The notes under the pieces are model-generated. The model did not search any database. It was not told the origin of the DNA and saw only the letters and a program-made list of their open reading frames with translations. Positions 25,981 through 35,220 of a stretch of 64,000 nt of DNA are shown here, piece after piece (positions within the stretch are counted from its first letter, which is position 1; each line of letters opens with the position of its first letter). The translations under genes and the position numbers were made by a program. The stretch is from assembly GCF_046299575.1 (NCBI RefSeq), contig NZ_JBKBHX010000005.1, forward strand, positions 150,259 to 214,258. Reading direction: 5' to 3'. The DNA comes from Thermaurantimonas sp046299575 (GTDB lineage Bacteria; Bacteroidota; Bacteroidia; Flavobacteriales; Schleiferiaceae).

Positions 25981-27129
25981 ATGTCCGTGAAATTGTTTTC
26001 AGTAAAAACGAAAACCTTACTCCTTTTATATATTCTCTCACACTTATCGATTGCACAGAATACCATGTGTGAATTTACCGAAGTACTTCAGATAGAAGCA
26101 CAGTCGGGTATGCGCATTCGCGAAAAGCCGGATGCAACGGCTAAAGCCATCGGAGGAGTGCCATATAAGTTTAAAATTGAAGCTTGTGCTGAAACTTTTG
26201 GAAAAGCCAGTTTTGAAGGGATTGAGGGCAATTGGAGATTGGTGCGTTACAAGAATACAACAGGTTACATGTGGGATGGTTTAACAGTATTGGTATCCTC
26301 CTTTAAACCTCAGGCAGCAAATCAAAAAATAACTATTGAAAACCAACCTCAAACAGCCCGGGACGAATATCGAATAACAGAGGCCTCAGCTTCAACAACT
26401 ACAGTTTCACAAACGCAAAAAGTCACTGCTAATCAAACAAATACAAGAACGACAGTTTCGCCTTTTTCTGAAGTAAAGCTGATCACCGAAAGCTATCCGT
26501 ACTGCAGAGACATTACGGCTATCGATCGCACTTTGTACTACTATGCAGTGATGGCAGAAGATGAATACTACCAAATAAAACCTATTGATCTGACCATTGA
26601 GTTAAGGAAAAATAGCCCAAAAAACAAACTGCACTTTGATATAAAACCTTCAGAGGGCGATGGTTCTTTGTTCATAATTGGCCTCCCATCTCCCTTTAAA
26701 AACTGGAAAAAAATAAGAAACAACGATTATGTACTTACTCAATACAATAGAAAATTAACTCCTGGAGTACGCCTTGAGCTCTATGCCAGCGAGCCTGGTA
26801 ATTCGTTGGGAAACATTAAGATAATGGCAGCTGGTACAGTGAAATCGTATAATAACGATTGTCCTGTGGTGGAAAATTACAAACTTTTAGTAGAAATGGT
26901 GGTAAATGAAAAAGAAGTAATTGAGGTATCGAATCAAATCTCACAGCCAGGAGCGTGCGGTGTACCCGATCTGTTTTGGTTTGGAGATTTAAATCAAGAT
27001 GGGTATACAGATTTTATCTTGGTAGGTGAATATCCCAAATATACTGCTTTTACTTTGTTTTTTTCGCAACCTGATAATCCACAGCGCTTTAAAAAAGTGA
27101 GCGAGTGGGTGGTGGAAGATTGTGATTGA
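25981..27129 (+). CDS. Secreted SH3-domain protein with FG-GAP-like C-terminus
   Basis: A 382-residue protein. A signal peptide ends near residue 26 (HLSIAQ). A bacterial SH3 domain covers about residues 32-95 (SGMRIREKPDATAKAI, TGYMWDGL). A Thr/Ser/Gln-rich linker follows. The C-terminal part ends with WFGDLNQDGYTDFILVGEY, which looks like a single FG-GAP/VCBS-type calcium loop (D-x-N-x-D-x-Y-x-D). It is probably periplasmic or surface exposed. No enzymatic motif is visible and I cannot name a function. Confidence 0.6.
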   Translation: MSVKLFSVKTKTLLLLYILSHLSIAQNTMCEFTEVLQIEAQSGMRIREKPDATAKAIGGVPYKFKIEACAETFGKASFEGIEGNWRLVRYKNTTGYMWDGLTVLVSSFKPQAANQKITIENQPQTARDEYRITEASASTTTVSQTQKVTANQTNTRTTVSPFSEVKLITESYPYCRDITAIDRTLYYYAVMAEDEYYQIKPIDLTIELRKNSPKNKLHFDIKPSEGDGSLFIIGLPSPFKNWKKIRNNDYVLTQYNRKLTPGVRLELYASEPGNSLGNIKIMAAGTVKSYNNDCPVVENYKLLVEMVVNEKEVIEVSNQISQPGACGVPDLFWFGDLNQDGYTDFILVGEYPKYTAFTLFFSQPDNPQRFKKVSEWVVEDCD

Positions 27130-27383
27130 TTGTAGTTTTTCTCTACTCACTCCCTATCCTCTAACAAAGAAAATTCTGAAGTACAGTTTCAGTACTCGCA
27201 GCGCTCTATTGCCTTTGGCAACTAATTGTGCAAACAATTAATTTGTATATAACAGTAATTAATTCTGAATATTTCTGCGTTCCAAAAACAAAAGTGGCTG
27301 AAGAGCGCAGCTGCCTGATTTGCACCTAATCTGCTTTTACTTATTTAACCAGGTAAGTACAATTAGATAACAAAGAATAATAA

Positions 27384-27815
27384 TTATTGAACGATCTCCC
27401 AGGTGTGGTCTGCTAAGAGCTTTACGCTGTAGACGTAAGTGCCGGGGGCTTTGGAGCGGCCCCATTCTTTTGGCCCGATCATGCTGAGCACATGAGAACC
27501 ATCAGGCCGCTGGTAGAGATGGTAAATGTGGTTTATTTCCGGACGAAAGCGAATCTCACAACTATAAATGATGCGGGCCAGCTCTTTGCGCTGCTGTATG
27601 GCATCGGCCTGACGCATTAGAAGTTCGACTTGTTCTCTGATTTGGGCGAGTTGTAAGTCGGTCTGATGCTCCATGGCTGCTACGGCCCTTCCAATGGTCT
27701 TACCTTGATCAATGGGCTTGATCACTGCGCTACCTACGTGGTGAGCATAAGGCAAAGTGGAAGGTTTTTCAGCTACTTTGTCAGCGTCGATAGGATTTTT
27801 GATTTCTTCAGCCAT
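27384..27815 (-). CDS. DUF2452 domain protein
   Basis: A 143-residue protein when started at the Met at 27815 (MAEEIKNPIDADKVAEKP). The open frame reaches upstream to 27905, but that part overlaps the end of gatA and is not conserved in character. The sequence has the DUF2452 pattern: NPIDADKVAENP-like start, a central coiled helix of about 40 residues and a C-terminal block with FRPEINHIYHLYQR and LSMIGPKEWG. It is a Bacteroidota-specific protein of unknown function, encoded 37 bases downstream of gatA in the same direction. Confidence 0.75.
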   Translation of the reverse strand: MAEEIKNPIDADKVAEKPSTLPYAHHVGSAVIKPIDQGKTIGRAVAAMEHQTDLQLAQIREQVELLMRQADAIQQRKELARIIYSCEIRFRPEINHIYHLYQRPDGSHVLSMIGPKEWGRSKAPGTYVYSVKLLADHTWEIVQ

Positions 27816-27852
27816 GCTTTTTGTAACAGTTGTGAAGATGGATTTGTTGGCT

Positions 27853-29277
27853 TCAGGTATTAATGCTTCTGAGCTGGATAGCAAGTTCGAATAGCTGGAA
27901 GTCATTGTATTTGGGTGCCATGAGTTGGATGCCTATCGGCAGACCGTTTGAATGGTAACCCGCTGGAATGCTCATGGCAGGTATTCCGGTGATGTTTGCC
28001 AGCACGGTGAAGATATCTTCAAGGTAAAGTTTGGTCGGGTCATCAAATTTCTTGTCGATGGGAAAGGCAGTTCCTGGTGTGGTAGGAGTTAGTAGAAAAT
28101 CACAAGAGTCAAAGAGGGCAGTAGTTGTATCAGTTATAAGCCTGCGTGCGCGTTGGGCACGGCCGTAGTAAGCTTCGTAAAAGCCGGAGGAGAGCACAAA
28201 GGTGCCGAGCATGATTCGGCGTTTCACCTCAGAGCCAAAGCCTTCAGTACGTGTCAGGATGTACACTTCATCCATGGTCTTGGCATTGGGACTGCGATAG
28301 CCGAAGTGCACACCGTCGTAACGGGCGAGATTGCTCGATGCTTCAGCTGTAGCAATGATATAGTATGTAGGTGTAAGATAATCGAGATAGGGCATGTGAA
28401 CCTCAACTACCGAATGTCCCTGGCTGCGAAGCAGTTCAAGTGTATCGAGAGTCTTTTGGCGAATTTCGGGGTCAAGGCCAGGGTGATTGAGCGTTTCTGC
28501 CAAATATCCGATGGTGAATTTTTGTTCAGAATGTAAGGCTTTGCTAAAGGCTTCTACCGGGCGCGAAGAAGAAGTAGAGTCCATGGGATCTTTGCCGGCC
28601 ATTACTTCCATCAGCAGTGCCATATCTTCGAGGTTTGTGGTCATTGGCCCCACCTGATCGAATGAACTGGCAAAAGCGATCAATCCGTAGCGCGAAAGAC
28701 GACCATAGGTGGGTTTAAGACCATAAATTCCACAGAAAGCTGCCGGCTGGCGTACGCTGCCACCGGTGTCGCTTCCGAGAGCAGCATGGCAAAGACCTAC
28801 AGCTACTGCTGCAGCTGACCCACCTGACGATCCGCCCGGCACCATGGCTGAATTGTGTGGATTTTTTACTGGTCCATAGTAAGATGTAGTATTGGACGAG
28901 CCCATGGCAAACTCATCCATGTTGAGCCGGCCGATGATGATAGCATCTTCTTTAATCAGTCGCTCTACAACAGTAGCAGTATAAAGGCTTTCAAAACCAT
29001 CTAAAATTTTTGAGCCAGCCGAAACACGATGATCTTTTAAACAAAGGTTGTCTTTAATGCCTATGATCATGCCCGCGAGCTTGCCAGCTGTACCGTAGCG
29101 CAATTTTTGGTCGATCACTGTGGCGCGCTCACGAGCCTCGCCATAGAAGATTTCCACAAAAGCATTATGGGTGTCTTTTTCAATGCGTTCGATATAGTGA
29201 TTTACAGCTTCCAGACAGGTAAATTCTCCTGCTTTAAGAGCTGATTGCCATTCACGCAGGTTGGTGTATTTCATCAT
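27853..29277 (-). CDS. gatA: Asp-tRNA(Asn)/Glu-tRNA(Gln) amidotransferase subunit A
   Basis: A 474-residue amidase-signature enzyme of normal GatA length. The Ser-cisSer-Lys triad is supported by GIKDNLC (Lys), PGGSSGGSAAAVA and GSDTGGSVRQPAA. The C-terminus has LANITGIPAMSIPAGYHSNGLPIGIQL. It supplies ammonia from glutamine to the misacylated tRNA. The gene follows tatA by 33 bases and both probably share the promoter upstream of tatA. gatC is at 2646-2933 and gatB is not in the window. Confidence 0.96.
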   Translation of the reverse strand: MMKYTNLREWQSALKAGEFTCLEAVNHYIERIEKDTHNAFVEIFYGEARERATVIDQKLRYGTAGKLAGMIIGIKDNLCLKDHRVSAGSKILDGFESLYTATVVERLIKEDAIIIGRLNMDEFAMGSSNTTSYYGPVKNPHNSAMVPGGSSGGSAAAVAVGLCHAALGSDTGGSVRQPAAFCGIYGLKPTYGRLSRYGLIAFASSFDQVGPMTTNLEDMALLMEVMAGKDPMDSTSSSRPVEAFSKALHSEQKFTIGYLAETLNHPGLDPEIRQKTLDTLELLRSQGHSVVEVHMPYLDYLTPTYYIIATAEASSNLARYDGVHFGYRSPNAKTMDEVYILTRTEGFGSEVKRRIMLGTFVLSSGFYEAYYGRAQRARRLITDTTTALFDSCDFLLTPTTPGTAFPIDKKFDDPTKLYLEDIFTVLANITGIPAMSIPAGYHSNGLPIGIQLMAPKYNDFQLFELAIQLRSINT

Positions 29278-29310
29278 GCCAAAAAGTGCATTTTTGGGCT
29301 GAATTGCTTT

Positions 29311-29493
29311 TTACTTAGTGTCGTCCTTTTTTTCGGGATCTTTCATAGCATCCTTAAACTCTCTAACGCCAGATCCGAGACCGCGCATGAGTTCAGGAAT
29401 TTTTTTTCCACCAAAGAGCAACAGAACAATTACAACGATTAAGACAATCTGCCATGGACCTACCATGCCAAGGAATATGGAGAGAAAATTCAT
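29311..29493 (-). CDS. tatA: Twin-arginine translocase subunit TatA/TatE
   Basis: A 60-residue protein starting at the Met at 29493. It has a short periplasmic N-terminus, one membrane helix (IVLIVVIVLLLFGG), the hinge GGKKIPELMRGLGSGVREFKDAM and an acidic/basic tail. This is the complete layout of a small TatA/TatE. The longer open frame to 29628 crosses the likely promoter and is rejected. TatA forms the pore with TatC, which is not in the window. A candidate Tat substrate is encoded at 10351-12057. Confidence 0.93.
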   Translation of the reverse strand: MNFLSIFLGMVGPWQIVLIVVIVLLLFGGKKIPELMRGLGSGVREFKDAMKDPEKKDDTK

Positions 29494-29518
29494 TTTTGCT
29501 GAATATTCGATTTGTTTG

Positions 29519-29526
29519 CAAAGGTA
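29519..29526 (-). promoter_or_regulatory. -7 element TACCTTTG for tatA-gatA-DUF2452
   Basis: On the minus strand TACCTTTG lies 26 bases before the tatA ATG. There is no TTG at the -33 distance. It is the only -7 match upstream of this three-gene run. Confidence 0.5.
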
Positions 29527-29772
29527 TGAAGGAATACCATCTGCATAGTGACATAAAAATTCAACTATTAAGATTTTAAAAACTGATTGAGCAATCGCGA
29601 ATATAAAATAAATGAGTTGTAGGAACAAGAAATGTTTTTACGTCAATCCCTTAAACTTAATGAAATATACAATAAGATCACACTTCTTTGGGCAATATTA
29701 CTTGTAAAGCTGATTGATTTTTTTTTTAGAAAAGAATTGTTCGAATTCGAACTATTTTTTGAAAAATAGCAT

Positions 29773-29813
29773 AAAAGGAGCTTTAATCGATTTATGTGAT
29801 TAAAGCTCCTTTT
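29773..29813. terminator. Strong bidirectional hairpin terminator
   Basis: A perfect 16-bp stem (29773-29788 with 29798-29813) with a 9-base loop, bounded by A and T tracts. On the minus strand it ends the JmjC/cupin gene, 47 bases after that stop codon. The 366 bases between the tatA start and that gene hold only this hairpin and the tatA promoter. Confidence 0.85.
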
Positions 29814-29859
29814 TGACAACAATTGGATTTTATTTTATATGAATAATAAGGCCTTATAA

Positions 29860-30735
29860 TTAAGCAATTTGTAGTTCGCGTTCCTGTACGCGTTCATAGG
29901 CTTTTTTTGTTTTGTATTGTATCCAATCCTGGCCAAAAAGTTTGCGCATGGCATTGTCAAAATTTCGCACTACAAAAACATTATTTACTGCTTCTAATAA
30001 ATTTTTTGGATGTGTCGGAATGCCTCTTAGAGACAACGAAAAACCATTGGTGTTATAAATCATGTAATGCCACCATCCTTCAGGCATGTAGAGCATATCG
30101 CCATGCTGAAGGGTAGCTTTGTAGAAGGTTACCTTTTTTAGTGCCGGATATTTTTGAATATCAGGATTTTCAAAATCGATTTCTTCAAGACTTATGGTAG
30201 AAAATGGCACATGGTAGAGGTTTGGCGTGTCATCAGGCGCTGCCAATATGGCAGTCTTAGTGCCGACAAAATGATAGTGAAAAATGTTGGCCAGGTCGAT
30301 ATCGTAGTGCATAAACACTTTGGAACCAGCCCCGCCAAAGAAGAGCATGGGAAGGCTTTTAAACAGGCGTACTCCGAGATCTGGATAGATAATATCTTTT
30401 TGAAGTTCGGGAATTTCTTTTAAAAAATTGTAAAGAAAAATCCGGTATTCGTTTTTTCCACTGAGCAGATAGTCGATGTATTCGTCGAGTTTCATCCATG
30501 CAACCGGTTCATTTACTTTTTTAGAGGCATCTACCGGCTTGTTGTCGTACAAGGGTACTACTTTGTCCCGACCTTTGGATTTGATATATTCAAGATTCCA
30601 TTTTTCGAATGCCGGCCAGGTACGGGCAGCCCCCCTTACTACGACCGGCCGCTGAGGTTTATAGTATTTCCTTACAAAATCAGTTTTGGTAATATCATTG
30701 ATGGATTCAATTTCAATAGTTTTTACCAGTTCCAT
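29860..30735 (-). CDS. Cupin-like / JmjC-domain protein (cupin_8), putative Fe(II)/2-oxoglutarate oxygenase
   Basis: A 291-residue protein from the Met at 30735 (MELVKTIEIESI); the frame extends ten codons further across a palindrome and is not preferred. The N-terminus has KPVVVRGAA-type sequence (QRPVVVRGAARTWPAFEKW). The iron-binding HxD appears as FMHYDIDLANIF and the distal His in LYMPEGWWHYMIY, with a Lys suited for 2-oxoglutarate (HFVGTKTAILA). Relatives include protein and peptide hydroxylases. The substrate is unknown. It is monocistronic, with an inverted repeat overlapping its translation start region. Confidence 0.85.
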   Translation of the reverse strand: MELVKTIEIESINDITKTDFVRKYYKPQRPVVVRGAARTWPAFEKWNLEYIKSKGRDKVVPLYDNKPVDASKKVNEPVAWMKLDEYIDYLLSGKNEYRIFLYNFLKEIPELQKDIIYPDLGVRLFKSLPMLFFGGAGSKVFMHYDIDLANIFHYHFVGTKTAILAAPDDTPNLYHVPFSTISLEEIDFENPDIQKYPALKKVTFYKATLQHGDMLYMPEGWWHYMIYNTNGFSLSLRGIPTHPKNLLEAVNNVFVVRNFDNAMRKLFGQDWIQYKTKKAYERVQERELQIA

Positions 30736-30737
30736 AC

Positions 30738-30758
30738 TTTGTAAAAATTTTTTACAAA
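30738..30758. promoter_or_regulatory. Inverted repeat at the start of the JmjC/cupin gene
   Basis: A 21-base palindrome with 10-base arms (TTTGTAAAAA and TTTTTACAAA around one T) begins two bases upstream of the ATG at 30735. It may be an operator for a repressor, or an RNA hairpin that hides the start. No terminator-like GC core is present. Confidence 0.5.
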
Positions 30759-31064
30759 TTTGCATGACTCAGCGCTCTTAACAAAAAATATACCTTACAA
30801 AAAGGATAAATCATTGGTTTACTCAAACTGTCGTTTTTTCAGCTTATCGCCATTTAAAGATTACAGTCTTATTCAACGGGTTGTTAGTTGAAACATATCT
30901 ATAATTTCATCAAAATTTCACTTCTCAGCAAACATAATTTTAGTATTGATAAGTTCGATTACTTTTTTAAATGTTATGAGCATTATGCTTAGGTTAAAAA
31001 TTTCCTTGCATTTAGTGATTCCTTGCCGACATTGTGTTTTTTTGTCAGTGAAATAGTCCAAATC
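30759..31064. other. Divergent intergenic region, nothing further resolved
   Basis: About 300 AT-rich bases between the divergent cupin and phosphatase genes. I see no tRNA, no clear promoter pair and no coding frame with family similarity. Confidence 0.4.
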
Positions 31065-32687
31065 ATGAGGAAGCTTTTACTACCTGTGGTCTTGTTATGC
31101 GATATTGTCGGTGCTCAGCCGAAACTTGTTGTAGGAATCGTGGTGGATCAGATGAAGTACGAATACCTCGAGCGCTTTGAACCCCTTTTCGATGCCAACG
31201 GTGGATTCAAACGACTGCTGAGCGAAGGATTCAACTACAGAAATGCGCATTACAACTATTCCCCGACTTATACCGGGCCGGGTCATGCCAGTATATACAC
31301 CGGTACTACGCCCATGTATCACGGCATAGTGGGCAATGAGTGGTACGACCGCTATCGGCAAAAAAGCGTGTACTGCGCAGAGGATGAGACTGTAAGAACC
31401 GTAGGTGATGACAGTCGTGAGGGGCTGATGTCATGCCGTCCGCTGCTGGCCAGCACCATCACCGATGAGTTGAAGCTCCAGAGTGCACGCAGTAAGGTTA
31501 TAGGTATTTCCGTAAAAGATCGCGGCTCCATCTTTCCTGCTGGTCACGCAGCAGATGCTGCCTATTGGCTGGCGGATGAAAGTGGCCGTTTTATAACTTC
31601 CACCTATTACATGTCATCCCTGCCAAAATGGGTGACCGATTTTAACAGACAGAATCTGGTGGATAAATACCTTTCTCAAAACTGGACAACAGCTCTTCCC
31701 TTAAGCGCATATTTGCCGTACACAGAAGCAGATGACTGCTCACACGAGGGCACGTTTACCGGCATGGCAAAGTCTGTATTTCCTTATCCACTGCCCTCTC
31801 TGAGACAAAAAGGCGGCAGAAAACTCATCAAGGCCACGCCTTTTGGAAATTCGATCATCTTCGACTTCGCAAAGGAAGCGATCAGGCACGAAAAACTCGG
31901 CCAACGCGCTGAAACGGATTTTCTGGCCATCAGTTTTTCCAGTCCTGACTATATCGGCCATATGTTTGGCCCGCGCAGTGTAGAGGTGGCCGATAATTAT
32001 GTAAGGCTCGACAGAGAATTAGGAGAATTTTTAGATTATCTGGACAAAACGGTCGGAAAAGGAAACTATCTCATTTTTCTGACTGCCGACCATGCCGTAG
32101 CCGATATCCCATCCTATCTGATCGAACGCCGTGTGCCGGCTGGTGGATTCGATTATTCGGTAGTCAATGAGCTTAAAAAGCATCTTTTCGACACGTATGG
32201 CGATTCATTGGTTGAAAGGGCGACCAACCTTAACATATACCTTAACCACTCTGCTATACAATCGCGAAAGCTCGATTATCAGAAAGTAATGGAATCAGCC
32301 AAATATTTCCTTCTGAGCAAAAGCCCCATCGTGCATGTATTTACAGCTCAGGAAATTACTCAATCACACACATTGAATTTCCACCATTTATCTGAAACAG
32401 CACGCGGATATTACTACAGGCGCAGTGGCGATATAGTGATGGTACTCGAGCCCGGCTATATCGAAGGAAGTGGAGCGCGTCGTGGTACCACACATGGCTC
32501 TATGTATCCTTATGATACCCGAGTGCCGATTGTATTTTACGGCGCAGGTATCAAGGCCGGAAATTCAAGTCGTCGAGTGCACATCACCGACATTGCGCCC
32601 ACGCTGGCTCTGCTGCTGAAAACTACATTTCCAAATGCCTGTATGGGACATCCTCTGGTGGAAATTACTGATGAACTGACTAAGTAA
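31065..32687 (+). CDS. Alkaline phosphatase, PafA type
   Basis: A 540-residue exported phosphatase from ATG 31065, the start that gives a signal peptide (MRKLLLPVVLLCDIVGAQ). The active-site Thr is in SPTYTGPGHAS (Thr70), the Asn in IVGNEWYDR (Asn91), and the Lys/Arg pair in SVKDRGSI (Lys151, Arg153). These match the Thr, Asn, Lys and Arg of the phosphate-irrepressible PafA of Elizabethkingia/Flavobacterium. The later metal motifs TADHAV and THGS are present. It should hydrolyse phosphate monoesters in the periplasm. The start at 31023 would put extra residues before the signal peptide and is rejected. Confidence 0.88.
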   Translation: MRKLLLPVVLLCDIVGAQPKLVVGIVVDQMKYEYLERFEPLFDANGGFKRLLSEGFNYRNAHYNYSPTYTGPGHASIYTGTTPMYHGIVGNEWYDRYRQKSVYCAEDETVRTVGDDSREGLMSCRPLLASTITDELKLQSARSKVIGISVKDRGSIFPAGHAADAAYWLADESGRFITSTYYMSSLPKWVTDFNRQNLVDKYLSQNWTTALPLSAYLPYTEADDCSHEGTFTGMAKSVFPYPLPSLRQKGGRKLIKATPFGNSIIFDFAKEAIRHEKLGQRAETDFLAISFSSPDYIGHMFGPRSVEVADNYVRLDRELGEFLDYLDKTVGKGNYLIFLTADHAVADIPSYLIERRVPAGGFDYSVVNELKKHLFDTYGDSLVERATNLNIYLNHSAIQSRKLDYQKVMESAKYFLLSKSPIVHVFTAQEITQSHTLNFHHLSETARGYYYRRSGDIVMVLEPGYIEGSGARRGTTHGSMYPYDTRVPIVFYGAGIKAGNSSRRVHITDIAPTLALLLKTTFPNACMGHPLVEITDELTK

Positions 32688-32690
32688 GTG

Positions 32691-32720
32691 TTGTAAATAC
32701 ACTTAGTCCGAATATATTTG
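32691..32720 (+). promoter_or_regulatory. Promoter of the alpha-amylase gene
   Basis: TTG (32691-32693), a 19-base spacer and TATATTTG (32713-32720) match the Bacteroidota consensus. The ATG at 32740 is 19 bases downstream. Confidence 0.75.
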
Positions 32721-32739
32721 TTGCGATTTTTACCAAACA

Positions 32740-35085
32740 ATGACCCCCGGAATCCAGAGAATTTCTGCAATTTTTTCGGTTTTTGGACTATTTTTTCTGA
32801 TTTCGTGCGGCAGAAATACTGATGGCTTTTCAGCCAATGACGATATCCGATACCTTTATCCCTTTACACCGATTAGGCTCTCACCTGATACCACGGTATT
32901 TTATTTAGACGATTATTTCCCGGATGAGCAGGTAGATTCCTTTCGCTTTCCCGACCCATTGCAAGTGGTTAACACAAACGAATCAAAGGTTTTCAAATTG
33001 GTCGGCAATGCGTCAGCAGCCATAGATGTGGCTACATTTTACACCTCATCCGGCAAATTTGAAATCCCAGTCTATCGGTCTGAAAAAGTACGCTACACAT
33101 ATACCCTGCCCGCATCCATAAATGTAAAACAATCTGTAGCCATCAAGGGAACCTTCAACAGCTGGAATACGCTGGCAAATCCCTTTGAACTTAAGGATGG
33201 AGTATATCAGACCACTATTCTGGCAGATCCCGGCACATATGAATATGTGCTCGTAGTAGATGGCCGCGAAATGACCGACCCCGAAAATCCCCAAACTGTG
33301 AGCAACGGCATGGGAGGCTTCAATTCTTTGCTAACCATTGAATCCGGTAAAACGGAAAACTGCGGTTATGTAGAAGCCGTGAGCTACCAGGAAGGCATGC
33401 TTCGCATTAAAGGCATCAGCCAGGGGCAGAGGGTCATCGCATTTTTTAACAATCAAAAGCTTTCTGACAATTTTATTCATATAAACCCGGAGCATGTGGA
33501 CATCGTTTTCCCGTTGGCTTCAGTTCGTTTTCCCCGCTCCTGGCTCCGGGTTTTCTCATTTTCGGATGGCTGTCGCAACAATGAAATACTCATCCCATTG
33601 GCTGAAGGCCGACCGGTAAGCTCCTACAGCCAGCTCACCCGCAACGACTGGCATGCTACTATCTGGTACTTTCTGATGGTAGACAGGTTTTACAACGGAA
33701 ATCCAGCCAATGACCAGAAAGTAGTTGACCCGGAAATATTGCCTATTGCCAACTATTTTGGTGGTGATTTAGAAGGCATTCGTCAGAAAGTAGCTGAAGG
33801 ATATTTCGATTCTCTCGGGGTCAATGCCATCTGGCTTTCGCCCATTACCCAAAATCCTTCAGGCGCGTGGGGACTGTGGGATAAAGGTGGTGTAAAAACC
33901 AAATTTTCCGGCTATCACGGCTATTGGCCAATCTCCAATGTACGTGTAGATCACCGATTCGGAACAGCCGAGGAGCTGAATGCCCTGCTTGCCACCGGCA
34001 AGAAAAAAGGTTATCGCTTTGTGCTTGACTATGTGGCCAATCACGTACACCAGGAGCACCCTGTTTACCAGAAAAACCCCGATTGGGCTACCTCTCTCTA
34101 TTTGCCCGACGGCAGCCTCAATACCGAGCGCTGGGACGACCATCGGCTCACCACATGGTTTGATGTATTTATGCCTACGCTCGACCTAACCCGGCCCGAG
34201 ATTGTAGAACCCATGACCGACTCGGCGCTGGTATGGGTACGCGATTTTGGCTTTGACGGTTTTCGCCACGATGCTACCAAGCACATCGACGAACTCTTCT
34301 GGCGCACGCTGACCAGGAAAATCAAGCAGCTGGACCGCGTACGTCATAATGGTGACCGCATCTACCAGATTGGTGAAACTTATGGCAGCCCTGAGCTTAT
34401 CGCTTCTTACATTTCAAGTGGCATGCTCGATGCGCAATTTGACTTCAACCTCTACGATGCTGCCATTCGATACTTTGCCATAGGAAGTGAAGCGGATCTC
34501 GATAAACTACTGACAACCATTCAAACAAGCCTGAAAACCTACGGTATGCATCATCTGATGGGTCACATCACCGGCAATCAGGATCGGCCGCGCTTCATCT
34601 CTCTCGCATCTGGCGATGTGCGCTTCGATGAAGACACCAAACTCGCCGGCTATACCCGTCAGATCGGCAAACCTCACAGCGATGCTTATCTGAAGCTGCA
34701 AATGCTTACAGCCTTCAACATAGTCTTGCCAGGAATACCCATCCTCTACTACGGAGATGAAATCGGCATGCCGGGCGCCAACGACCCTGACAACCGACGG
34801 ATGATGAAATTTACAAACTGGGACTCAGACGAAAAATCAACCTTTGTAATTACACGCCGTCTCATTGCCCTTCGCAAGCATCAGTTGCCCTTACTCTACG
34901 GCACTACGCGCGTGTATGTCGATGGAGGATTGCTGGTGGTGGAGCGGAATTACTTGGGTAAACGGATAAGAGCTTTTTTCAACAACACCTCATCCCCCAG
35001 GCCTATGCCCGATGGAAAGCTGCTTCTGACCAACTCTGCTGACGGCACCTTATCGCCTTATACCTTCGCCATTGCCGAAGTTTAA
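32740..35085 (+). CDS. GH13 alpha-amylase family lipoprotein
   Basis: A 781-residue enzyme with a lipobox (FFLISC, Cys at about 23). Residues about 120-185 form a CBM48/AMPK-like starch-binding module (IKGTFNSWNTLANPFELKDG). The GH13 catalytic barrel runs from about residue 300, with LDYVANHVHQEHP (region I), DGFRHDATKHI (region II, nucleophile Asp), QIGETYG (region III, Glu) and GNQDRPRF (region IV, with Gln where most members have His). The C-terminal beta domain follows. It probably degrades starch-like glucans at the cell surface or in the periplasm. Its last 64 codons and the sequence beyond are duplicated at 36964-37154. Confidence 0.88.
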   Translation: MTPGIQRISAIFSVFGLFFLISCGRNTDGFSANDDIRYLYPFTPIRLSPDTTVFYLDDYFPDEQVDSFRFPDPLQVVNTNESKVFKLVGNASAAIDVATFYTSSGKFEIPVYRSEKVRYTYTLPASINVKQSVAIKGTFNSWNTLANPFELKDGVYQTTILADPGTYEYVLVVDGREMTDPENPQTVSNGMGGFNSLLTIESGKTENCGYVEAVSYQEGMLRIKGISQGQRVIAFFNNQKLSDNFIHINPEHVDIVFPLASVRFPRSWLRVFSFSDGCRNNEILIPLAEGRPVSSYSQLTRNDWHATIWYFLMVDRFYNGNPANDQKVVDPEILPIANYFGGDLEGIRQKVAEGYFDSLGVNAIWLSPITQNPSGAWGLWDKGGVKTKFSGYHGYWPISNVRVDHRFGTAEELNALLATGKKKGYRFVLDYVANHVHQEHPVYQKNPDWATSLYLPDGSLNTERWDDHRLTTWFDVFMPTLDLTRPEIVEPMTDSALVWVRDFGFDGFRHDATKHIDELFWRTLTRKIKQLDRVRHNGDRIYQIGETYGSPELIASYISSGMLDAQFDFNLYDAAIRYFAIGSEADLDKLLTTIQTSLKTYGMHHLMGHITGNQDRPRFISLASGDVRFDEDTKLAGYTRQIGKPHSDAYLKLQMLTAFNIVLPGIPILYYGDEIGMPGANDPDNRRMMKFTNWDSDEKSTFVITRRLIALRKHQLPLLYGTTRVYVDGGLLVVERNYLGKRIRAFFNNTSSPRPMPDGKLLLTNSADGTLSPYTFAIAEV

Positions 35086-35160
35086 AAAATCCGACAACTT
35101 TGAAAATTGAAATAAACAAACCAGAAGTGAATATTTAATAGAAAATTAGCATATCATTAA

Positions 35161-35194
<34 letters not shown>

Positions 35195-35196
35195 GG

Positions 35197-35216
35197 CTTA
35201 GATAATAAAATCTAAG
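35197..35216 (+). promoter_or_regulatory. Hairpin just before the lipoprotein start codon
   Basis: CTTAGAT and ATCTAAG form a 7-bp stem with a 6-base loop, ending four bases before ATG 35221. The same stem with one loop change is kept at 38097-38116 in copy B. It may affect translation start or bind a protein. Confidence 0.6.
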
Positions 35217-35220
35217 TCCT

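Noticed and set aside
27130..27383. Structured RNA from GCGCTCT/AGAGCGC (about 27200-27310)
   Set aside because: The arms are only seven bases and about 100 bases apart, with no promoter or terminator.
29494..29628. Longer tatA with an N-terminal extension
   Set aside because: The extension crosses a -7 box and would place 45 residues before the membrane helix, which does not fit TatA.
32672..32710. Terminator after the PafA gene (AAGTGT/ACACTT)
   Set aside because: The stem is only six bases without GC pairs or a T tract, and it overlaps the amylase promoter.
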